From positions 1-9,862 of the forward strand of contig PWZG01000263.1 in assembly GCA_003567575.1 (NCBI GenBank): a stretch of DNA of 9,862 nucleotides, in the 5' to 3' direction. The notes below the pieces were generated by a model, which saw nothing but the letters and a program-made list of their open reading frames with translations, did no database searches and had not been told where the DNA came from. This document shows positions 1 to 5,443 of the stretch, piece after piece. How positions within the stretch are numbered: position 1 is the first letter of the stretch; the number at the start of each line of letters is the position of its first letter. A program made the position numbers and the translations under genes. Source of the stretch: PVC group bacterium (GTDB lineage: Bacteria > Verrucomicrobiota > Kiritimatiellia > CAIKKV01 > PXCX01).

Positions 1-605
1 CTGGCGGGGTTGTCGCCACGCAGCATGGGCTCGGTTCCGGCATCGTTCAGTCCGAACCAGCAATATTCGACGAGGTTTTGCTGCGAGCTGATGGTGAGGT
101 GGTCGTTGAAGTTTTGAAAGGCGAGACCGCGAATGACATTGCCGTTCTGCGTCGAGGTTTCACCCAGAACCAGGCCTTTCTCAGCACCTGTGAGGCTATG
201 GCCGTGCAGGACGATCTTCGGGCCGGCCGTCCGCCCGTCGGGCTGGGTCGTTCCATCGATGGTGATTCCGCCATTCAACTGGCGCAGCGTCGCGCCGCCG
301 CCTCCCGGCGCCAGCCTTTCGAAGACAATCTTCCACACCTCCAGGGCATCGTCATAGCTCGGGCAGGTCGTGGGAATGTCGAACTCGATCAGGACCGGCT
401 TGGCGGCATTACGGGCATTGAGCACGGCCTGGCGCAATGTCAGGACGCCATCGGTCGTGTGATCCAGTCCGCTCGTCACGGTGATGACCGTTTTATAAAC
501 CACACTGTCGAGAACCGCCGCCGCGGCGCCGGCCTCCCGCATGGAAAACAGGCCCATGCCCATCACGATGCACAGGCACATACGGAGTCGCTTCGATGCT
601 ATCAT
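1..605 (-). CDS. Secreted right-handed beta-helix (CSLREA-like) protein, N-terminal part
   Basis: The frame is open for 201 codons from an ATG at 605 to the left edge, so the 3' end is missing. The start is supported by AAAGGGG six bases upstream on the minus strand. Residues 1-30 look like an export signal: basic K5/R6/R8, a hydrophobic stretch at 9-20, then an AGAAAA cleavage region. Residues 41-66 (ITVTSGLDHTTDG, then LTLRQAVLNAR) match the opening of CSLREA/polymorphic outer-membrane-type beta-helix proteins. ITIDGTTQPDGRT (about 114-126) and the Asn-rich rungs after residue 150 (GNVIRGLAFQNF, NLVEYCWFGL) are typical parallel beta-helix turns. By family analogy it would be a surface or secreted adhesin or a carbohydrate-active protein; the substrate cannot be told. 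It follows the DUF4838 gene on the same strand after a 442-base gap, so it is probably transcribed separately. Confidence 0.8.
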   Translation of the reverse strand, partial: MIASKRLRMCLCIVMGMGLFSMREAGAAAAVLDSVVYKTVITVTSGLDHTTDGVLTLRQAVLNARNAAKPVLIEFDIPTTCPSYDDALEVWKIVFERLAPGGGGATLRQLNGGITIDGTTQPDGRTAGPKIVLHGHSLTGAEKGLVLGETSTQNGNVIRGLAFQNFNDHLTISSQQNLVEYCWFGLNDAGTEPMLRGDNPA

Positions 606-690
606 CTCGTGCCCCTTTCTTTTTGGCAGATGACGTTGTTGAAACCTTGGCTTCGATCCTTCACAAAAAACGCTGTTCTTCATCACGGCC

Positions 691-712
691 ATTGATAAGA
701 AATTGATAAGAA
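691..712. repeat. 11-bp tandem repeat, two perfect copies
   Basis: ATTGATAAGAA occurs twice back to back at 691-701 and 702-712, about 85-107 bases upstream of the beta-helix start codon. One helical turn of spacing in a promoter-proximal position would suit a regulator binding site, but that is inference; it may be chance or slippage. Confidence 0.5.
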
Positions 713-949
713 ATCGCTTTTCAGGCGGCACGGGCACCCGCCCGCTGGTACCGGCATGAAGGAGCGCATTCACGGAGAGAAAATTAGCAAACTCAGCCGT
801 AGGCGTCAAGTCCGGATTCGAACGCCAGTCAAGGTGCGGGCAAAATAGCCGAGAGGCGCCAAAACGGCCCGACATGACCCCAAGAACCTCGAATAAAACA
901 ACCTTTTCGGTCGGCTAAGCCCCATATTCCCCTTCCAAAAGGATGTTGT

Positions 950-964
950 CGACGCCAAGCGTCG
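950..964. repeat. Short GC-rich hairpin
   Basis: CGACGC and GCGTCG are perfectly complementary around the three-base loop CAA. The plus strand continues CTTTTC. No plus-strand gene lies upstream, so a terminator role is doubtful. Confidence 0.4.
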
Positions 965-1047
965 CTTTTCAGTTACGATTTTTTTACCGCAACTTCATTT
1001 GCAGCCGTTCATGTCTTATCTTCACTTAAAAAAATCCGGAGCCCGTC

Positions 1048-3447
1048 TTATTTTTCGCGGTATATGATGACCGGCCCGATCAGACCGCCGGTACCCAGCT
1101 CATTGAGGCGATGCCTTTCGGCCAGAATCGTGAACTGATTATCGCCTTCCTTTAAGGCCTCCGTCACATCGAACTTACCAGCACGGCAGTATCCGTCAAA
1201 CGCCTCACGTTCTTCAGTGTAAGGGACCTGCGTACCGTTGACAAACAGCTTGGCCCGTCCATCAGTCGAGCCGATCCACAGAAACGCTCGTTTACCGTCC
1301 GGCAACGCAGCCAGTCGCTGGGTTGTGCGGTAGGCCATCCGCCCGGAACGGTCGGCAGCTTCATCGGTCATCGAGAGATGATGACCGATCGACGACCAGG
1401 TATCCCGCACAACGTGCTTGGTTGACCAGTCCGAATCGTCGTACTCTGGCGCCGTCCAAGGAATTGCGTCCTCCTCTGGACCGGGATTAAATTTCCACGC
1501 CCATTCGACCATCGGGCGGCCATGGCGTTCGTATTCGCGTTCCATGCGGGAACCGTCCTTGTAGCCCCGGCTATACATGCTGTCGCTCCACAACGGATTG
1601 CCGTGACGGCCCTGCACATGACTGTTTCCTCCACCAGCATAGCCATCGCGCGTAAATCGGCCAAGAACCCCATACTTACGCTGCATCCGGCGGACCCCGT
1701 GCCGCCAGGTCTCGTAATCGGCTTCAAGGTCGGCCACTCGTCCCGCCGCCCAGTCGTTGCGCATTTTCATGTACCACTCGAACAGGCCGAAAGACTCGTC
1801 AATCAGCAATGTCCGGCGATATTCGTCGGCGGTTTGAGCAATCGCCAGCGCCTCGTCAATATCCGCGAGGGCAGCCTCCATGACTTCGGGCGTGAAGATT
1901 TTCAAGTAACCGAATGGGCTGCCGGCGTATTCGCGTGCATCGAGGTAGGCTTGATCGATGCGGTTCCAATAACGCGCCATCGGTTCGGCGGCCGCGCCAT
2001 AGAAATTCGTCCACATATCCTCAAGAATTTCTTCCGGCGACTCTTCGGGATCGAAAGCAATACGAATGGCCAGGTAGTAGCCCGGCATCATCGAATCCCA
2101 ACCATTCATGGTTTCCGGCATCCAATCCTTCAGGTTGTTTTCCACCAACATGGCCACATCAGTACCCCACTTCGTAATAAACGGGCAAGGCGCACTGATT
2201 TCGGCCAGATTGATGCCGTACCAGTAAGCGCCCAGATCGGCACCGGTCGCTGACCAGCCCTCGACCATATCGCGCAGCCAGAATTCGTTGGGATGATCCG
2301 GCCAGGTCATCGGGTGATGCCGGTTGAAATCGATCGGCGCAATGACAATCTGGAAGTCATCCGGCACTGGATAACGAACCGGCGGATAACTTTTGTTGAC
2401 GTAGGCATAATCGGCAAAGGTCACTTCCGGATATTTTTCGCGTACCTGTTCCGCGACTCGGCCAATCAGTAGCATGCAACGATCGGTAACCGACCAGCGG
2501 CCGGCAGCCGGTTCCCAGACGCGTGGCTCAGGATCGTGCTCACGCTCGAACGGATCATCGGTGGGAACCTGACCATCCCGCGGCGTCAACTGATAGGTCG
2601 GTCGAAGCCCCAGTTCGCGCATCGGCTCATAGATCGTATCCAACTGCTCAATAATTTGATCGGCGACGTGCCGGGCAACTTCCGGATGCGTTAGACGCCA
2701 ATACTGACCCCACCATTCGGGATTGGCTTCGCGATCCTCGCTACTGAAAAACCTGTCGAGCGAGCCATCGCCGCGCGACAACCAGATATTGTTACCGTGA
2801 TTCCCCAACCGGTTACGCCGCCGGAAATCGGCGCCACCTTGCCATTTATTGCGGCTTTCCGTCGCCGGCGCAAGTTTTTCATCCATGGCCGCAACCGCAA
2901 GATCCGGCCGTTGCGGAACAACTTCACCGATTTCGGTGGGCATATACCAACGACATCCCAGCCGATGCAGCAACTCGTAGATCGCATAGCTTGTGCCGGC
3001 TTCCGATTCGCCGTAAAGACCGATACCGCGACGACGATCGGCAACCACCCGGAATCCAAACAAGCCTGCCTTGGAAATGCCGACCGGCCCAAAAACGGTT
3101 TCGGCGGCCGAACCGATATAAATCGGGCTCCTTCCGTCAGCCGGAGATTCGCCTTCGACAATTTCGATCTCGGTCCCGCTCATGGCGCCGAGGTAGTGTG
3201 CCAGGTCTTCGACCGAAGCATGCAACAACTTGCGGCGCCCTTCCAGCCGCTGGGCAGCCTCACGCGGCAATGTTTCCGGCAAGTCCAGTTCCGCTTTCCA
3301 GTCGGACGGCACCACAATCACCGCGCGCGCTTCACCATCCCGCGCTATCTCAACCTCGTCTGATCTCCAGAACCAACCCCAGGATACCGATGCCCACATC
3401 ATCAACACGGCTATGCACATACAAACTGATCGATTTTTGATTCCCAT
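1048..3447 (-). CDS. Secreted DUF4838 protein (glycoside-hydrolase-like) with C-terminal jelly-roll-like domain
   Basis: This 799-residue protein has an N-terminal export signal: K4/R6, then a hydrophobic stretch at 8-22 ending SVSWG. Residues about 40-185 resemble the hexosaminidase/GH67-type N-terminal alpha/beta domain; the motif at 138-170 (RGIGLYGESEAGTSYAIYELLHR, then GCRWYMPTE) is characteristic. Residues about 190-560 form the DUF4838 region, including TPRDGQ (288-293) and the Trp/Tyr-rich GAYWYGINLAEIS (406-418). Residues about 645-799 resemble the galactose-binding or sugar-binding jelly roll of beta-galactosidases: YDDSDWS, a LFVNGTQV strand and a final GPVIIYREK. The activity of DUF4838 proteins is not established; polysaccharide hydrolysis outside the cytoplasm is inferred. 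The start is the only ATG that keeps the whole signal peptide, with AAGAGA upstream. It lies 196 bases downstream of the sulfatase frame on the same strand. Confidence 0.9.
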   Translation of the reverse strand: MGIKNRSVCMCIAVLMMWASVSWGWFWRSDEVEIARDGEARAVIVVPSDWKAELDLPETLPREAAQRLEGRRKLLHASVEDLAHYLGAMSGTEIEIVEGESPADGRSPIYIGSAAETVFGPVGISKAGLFGFRVVADRRRGIGLYGESEAGTSYAIYELLHRLGCRWYMPTEIGEVVPQRPDLAVAAMDEKLAPATESRNKWQGGADFRRRNRLGNHGNNIWLSRGDGSLDRFFSSEDREANPEWWGQYWRLTHPEVARHVADQIIEQLDTIYEPMRELGLRPTYQLTPRDGQVPTDDPFEREHDPEPRVWEPAAGRWSVTDRCMLLIGRVAEQVREKYPEVTFADYAYVNKSYPPVRYPVPDDFQIVIAPIDFNRHHPMTWPDHPNEFWLRDMVEGWSATGADLGAYWYGINLAEISAPCPFITKWGTDVAMLVENNLKDWMPETMNGWDSMMPGYYLAIRIAFDPEESPEEILEDMWTNFYGAAAEPMARYWNRIDQAYLDAREYAGSPFGYLKIFTPEVMEAALADIDEALAIAQTADEYRRTLLIDESFGLFEWYMKMRNDWAAGRVADLEADYETWRHGVRRMQRKYGVLGRFTRDGYAGGGNSHVQGRHGNPLWSDSMYSRGYKDGSRMEREYERHGRPMVEWAWKFNPGPEEDAIPWTAPEYDDSDWSTKHVVRDTWSSIGHHLSMTDEAADRSGRMAYRTTQRLAALPDGKRAFLWIGSTDGRAKLFVNGTQVPYTEEREAFDGYCRAGKFDVTEALKEGDNQFTILAERHRLNELGTGGLIGPVIIYREK

Positions 3448-3559
3448 AATGATCTCTTTTTTTTATCCGTTCACGATGTTTCGATTGTCGGCGTATCCAT
3501 CTGCCGCACGCTATACCGTTTAGCAACTGGCCCCACCCATTTCCAACATGACTGTTAAA

Positions 3560-3587
3560 ACGCTAGCATAAGCCCCGACAAAGTCAA
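3560..3587 (-). promoter_or_regulatory. Candidate sigma70-type promoter for the secreted DUF4838 gene
   Basis: On the minus strand TTGACT (3582-3587) matches the -35 consensus in 5 of 6 positions. It is followed after 16 bases by TAGCGT (3560-3565), which matches the -10 consensus in only 3 of 6. Transcription from here would give a leader of roughly 105 bases before the ATG at 3447. The good -35 and weak -10 make this a plausible but unproven promoter, and would separate this gene from the damaged sulfatase upstream. Confidence 0.3.
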
Positions 3588-3643
3588 GTACGGGAAAATA
3601 TTCTACATTCCGTTGGCGCCGACGTATTCTTTCATCCTACTTT

Positions 3644-4234
3644 TTATGTGACTTCCCAAAGATTCACCCCTTCATGCCCGAAGGCGGGCAACAGAACAAA
3701 TGGATCGTCCGCCTCCCGTAAACGTTTTGCCAGCAAGCCGTGATGCCGGACAATTTCAGTTTTGGCCGCCGGATGATCGATCAGATTCTCGCATTCGAAG
3801 GGATCGCGTTCGAGATCGTTGCGCAATTCAAAACCCAACCATTTACACCAGCGTCCCCGATGCGATCGACGGACCGGCGTCATGCCGCACTGTTTGGCCG
3901 ACCCCATGCGTCCGTGTCCCCCATCGAGGTGCCACTTGCCGATGTATACCGTCTCGTAATCGCGTTCGTTGAATTCGTCGGCCAAAGTACGTTCGGCCGG
4001 AGACATGGCCCACTCGATGGCGGGAGCCAGCCGGCTATGCGCATATTCGCCGGTCATCAGCGTGAAGCGAAACGGGACGCACACGGGACAGGTGGCGTTG
4101 GCGGTGGTAAAACGAACGCCATCGCGGGCCAAACCGTCCATGTTCGGGGTCCGTGCATCCAGATCGCCATAGCAGCCCAATGCCTGACGGCGCAACTGAT
4201 CGCTCAATAGGATCAAAATGTTAGGTCGGTTCAT
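3644..4234 (-). CDS. Arylsulfatase-family protein with large in-frame internal deletion, probably inactive
   Basis: The 196 residues read as the two ends of a sulfatase that normally has about 450-550. The N-terminal part is intact: NILILLSDQ with metal ligand D12, the CxPxR signature C52-V-P-F-R56 followed by FTLMTG (Cys52 would become formylglycine), and GKWHL with K100 and H102. After GFELRND (134-140) the sequence jumps to LERDPFECENLIDHP, which is normally near the C terminus, and ends naturally through DDPFVLLPAFGHEGVNLWE. The roughly 270-300 missing residues should contain the DHG-type second half of the calcium site and a catalytic Lys/His, so hydrolysis is not expected. The frame is unbroken, so deletion rather than frameshift is the cause. 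No clear Shine-Dalgarno precedes the ATG, which gives the standard sulfatase N terminus. No signal peptide or formylglycine-generating enzyme gene is visible. Confidence 0.85.
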   Translation of the reverse strand: MNRPNILILLSDQLRRQALGCYGDLDARTPNMDGLARDGVRFTTANATCPVCVPFRFTLMTGEYAHSRLAPAIEWAMSPAERTLADEFNERDYETVYIGKWHLDGGHGRMGSAKQCGMTPVRRSHRGRWCKWLGFELRNDLERDPFECENLIDHPAAKTEIVRHHGLLAKRLREADDPFVLLPAFGHEGVNLWEVT

Positions 4235-4277
4235 GATTTTAATATACGGAACGAAAACACGTCCGCTGCTTTGATTG

Positions 4278-4294
4278 GCATCCCAAAGGGATGC
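4278..4294. repeat. Perfect 7-bp hairpin (GCATCCC/GGGATGC)
   Basis: GCATCCC at 4278-4284 pairs perfectly with GGGATGC at 4288-4294 around AAA. Similar 'ATCCC-loop-GGGAT' hairpins are common dispersed intergenic elements in Verrucomicrobiota-type genomes; this is my recollection, not a search result. It lies 44 bases upstream of the sulfatase start and is followed by a loose 8-base repeat, GGAATGTT-GGAATACT-GGATATCA (4295-4318). Confidence 0.5.
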
Positions 4295-4341
4295 GGAATG
4301 TTGGAATACTGGATATCAGTACCGTCATTTGATTGTTCGTG

Positions 4342-4374
4342 GCGAACCGGAATCCATGCAGGATGCCGGTTCGC
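4342..4374. repeat. Strong stem-loop just downstream of the beta-helix remnant
   Basis: GCGAACCGG (4342-4350) and CCGGTTCGC (4366-4374) form a perfect 9-bp stem. An inner ATCC/GGAT pairing extends it. On the minus strand it begins seven bases after the stop codon of the beta-helix remnant, which fits an old 3'-end structure. No T run follows, so it is not a textbook intrinsic terminator. Confidence 0.5.
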
Positions 4375-4381
4375 GTTCATC

Positions 4382-4567
4382 TTACCTAATCAAAAAAATG
4401 GTTCCTTGATGCGGGATGGTTTCGTAACAGCCCATATCGACCCGGCCCTTCAGAATACGGGGCAATCCGTCGAGATCGGTTGCATCGATCATCCAATCCT
4501 GGTTAAGACCGGTATCGATCGAGGGCGAACCATGCTGCAACCGGTAGTCGCCCGCGGCAATAGTTAT
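4382..4567 (-). pseudogene. C-terminal remnant of a choice-of-anchor Q / beta-helix protein
   Basis: Sixty-one sense codons are open on the minus strand, preceded in frame by a stop at 4568-4570 and with no ATG at the 5' end. The translation contains GDYRLQHGSPSIDTGLN, then DWMIDATDLDGLPRIL and GRVDMGCYE. This is the hallmark C terminus of right-handed beta-helix proteins with a choice-of-anchor Q-type ending (normally YRLQPGSP.IDAG...D.DG.PR...VD.GA.E). It ends with a natural TAA at 4382-4384. Upstream DNA in all three frames shows no beta-helix continuation and instead turns into repeat-like sequence, so the first several hundred codons appear deleted or replaced. This is a gene stump and no product is expected. 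Confidence 0.75.
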
Positions 4568-4668
4568 TCAAATATGTTTGCAATCAGAAAACACTTTCAG
4601 AGGTTTTAGCAAACCGCCACCCTGTTTTTCGATCTGATCGAGTCTCTTGTGCGTTGACGATGTAACCT

Positions 4669-4717
4669 CGTAGCGAACGAAGCCGGACATGTCGCGGCGT
4701 AGCTTTGCGAAGCCGGA
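4669..4717. repeat. Degenerate direct repeat, CGTAGC...GAAGCCGGA, two copies
   Basis: The pattern CGTAGC, a 4-5 base spacer, then GAAGCCGGA occurs at 4669-4687 and 4698-4717, a period of about 29 bases. It reads as part of a short dispersed intergenic repeat rather than coding sequence. Confidence 0.45.
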
Positions 4718-4800
4718 TCGCCGTCGGTGAGAATGAAATGACAACGATCGGGACGCCGATAAACGGTTCGCACCGCCTATTCTCTCAATTCCGGCCGCGC

Positions 4801-4980
4801 CCAACGTGCGCGGCGACAGTGCCTTTTCTGTAGCCGGCCACGTTGGGGCCGGCGCTTCCGCGTAACTCGCAATGTTTTTTGGCGGAGTTCACGCGTACGT
4901 GCGGACGTCCCGGACGCACGATCCAACGTGCCACAACCCAGGATCCGGCAGGATCCGGGGCGGTCCGGGATGTCCCGCCC
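4801..4980. repeat. Cluster of GC-rich inverted repeats
   Basis: The 8-mer CCAACGTG occurs at 4801-4808 and 4923-4930 and inverted at 4839-4846, with GC-rich palindromic flanks around the first two. GCGTAACTCGC (4860-4870) pairs imperfectly with GCGGAGTTCACGC (4882-4894). CGTGCG (4898-4903) pairs with CGCACG (4915-4920). GGATCCGG is repeated with a 10-base period at 4941-4958. GGGCGG (4958-4963) pairs with CCGCCC (4975-4980). Such density of small palindromes without a coding frame suggests REP-like or MITE-like elements, or structured RNA. Confidence 0.55.
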
Positions 4981-5094
4981 TACGCTGGCAAGTACCCCGA
5001 CACCCGACACCCGTTTCCCCTGTTCTCTAAGACGAGTGGCGCCTCGTGATGTCGCTTCGCTCCATCAGGTTTTTCGGCGATGAAAGAACGGATT

Positions 5095-5169
5095 ACGATT
5101 ACGGGCGACGATTACGGTGGACGATTTGTGACACTCCTCTCGTAATCCGTAATCGTCGCCCGTAGTCGT
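5095..5169. repeat. Inverted pair of ATTACG-rich 22-base arms
   Basis: The arm at 5095-5116 (core ACGGGCGACGATTACG) is the reverse complement of the arm at 5148-5169 with one mismatch, with 31 bases between them. The short word GGTGGACGA also recurs inverted beside both arms. In a transcript it could fold as a long hairpin; alternatively it is two oppositely oriented copies of a dispersed repeat. Confidence 0.65.
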
Positions 5170-5199
5170 CCACCGGTTTTCATGTCTCTCAAACAAGTC

Positions 5200-5226
5200 G
5201 GGCCTCTGAGCAAGGCCCAGTTTTTT
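5200..5226 (+). terminator. Terminator-like hairpin with T run
   Basis: GGGCCT (5200-5205) pairs with AGGCCC (5213-5218) around a seven-base loop, followed after AG by six T (5221-5226). The form suits an intrinsic terminator on the plus strand, but no plus-strand gene lies upstream. It may be part of the repeat cluster, or terminate an unannotated RNA. Confidence 0.3.
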
Positions 5227-5241
5227 CATGGTGTCTGAAAC

Positions 5242-5317
5242 CCCTAATCTTTTGCCCTAATCTTTTGCCTTAATCTTTTGCCTTAATCTCTGCCAGATTA
5301 AGGGCGAAAGATTAAGG
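5242..5317. repeat. 13-bp tandem repeat array folding back on inverted copies
   Basis: Three near-identical 13-base units, CCYTAATCTTTTG, lie at 5242-5254, 5255-5267 and 5268-5280, with a shortened fourth (CCTTAATCTCTG) at 5281-5292. They are followed at 5293-5317 by about two units in inverted orientation. Units 3-4 can therefore pair with the inverted part to form a stem of roughly 20 bp around a five-base loop. No coding frame explains this. It lies 127 bases downstream of the transporter stop codon on that gene's strand, so it could also act as a 3'-end structure. Confidence 0.8.
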
Positions 5318-5443
5318 TGTTTTACATCTTCTCAGAGACGTACCGTCACCCGCACCGGGCAGGCATCGATCCGTTGTTTCGCAGCAGCCGCCGCACCCAG
5401 GCCAATGTCCGTGCGGCGTTGCCGCAAGACGGTTTCACGGCGT

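Larger units (their letters stand above)
606..1047. other. Gene-free gap between the beta-helix and DUF4838 genes
   Basis: No convincing coding frame is visible on either strand. The stretch must hold the leader and promoter of the minus-strand beta-helix gene and the end of the DUF4838 transcript. Visible structure is a two-copy 11-bp tandem repeat at 691-712, a GC-rich hairpin at 950-964, and a run of seven A at 1028-1034. On the minus strand that run becomes a U tract just after the DUF4838 stop codon. The only stem before it is about 3 bp, so I do not call a terminator with confidence. Confidence 0.5.
4568..5443. other. Long gene-free, repeat-rich stretch
   Basis: No frame here resembles a protein family I recognise; the longest frames (77-78 codons) run through inverted repeats and look accidental. 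From left to right it holds a degenerate direct repeat at 4669-4717, a cluster of GC-rich inverted repeats at 4801-4980, a pair of inverted ATTACG-rich arms at 5095-5169, a hairpin with a T run at 5200-5226 and a 13-bp tandem/inverted array at 5242-5317. The last 125 bases before the transporter stop codon show no clear structure. The pattern fits accumulated dispersed repeats in a decaying region. Confidence 0.6.

Noticed and set aside
47..695. Frames on both strands overlapping the left-edge gene, up to 205 codons
   Set aside because: They are shadows of the minus-strand beta-helix frame 605-1, which has the signal peptide, ribosome site and family motifs.
1522..2253. A 243-codon plus-strand frame inside the first DUF4838 gene
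   Set aside because: It is antisense to a well-supported coding region and shows no domain. High GC makes long antisense frames common.
4860..4894. Resemblance of the minus-strand GCGTGAACTCCGCC to the conserved signal-recognition-particle RNA motif
   Set aside because: The following GGCCGGAAGG-type sequence of SRP RNA is absent and the surrounding fold does not fit; only a short word is shared.
4568..5010. Two minus-strand frames of 77-78 codons (4777-5010 and 4568-4804)
   Set aside because: They are rich in Arg/Ser/Gly, cover palindromic repeats and have no recognisable domain, so they are judged accidental.
5065..5229. A 54-codon minus-strand frame starting MKKLGLAQRPDLFERHENRW
   Set aside because: It runs straight through the inverted ATTACG-rich arms and the hairpin at 5200-5218, lacks a well-spaced ribosome site, and matches no family I know. 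It is more likely repeat sequence read as protein.
5242..5317. Possible CRISPR array
   Set aside because: The 13-base units are directly abutting with no spacers, and part of the array is inverted. No cas gene is present.
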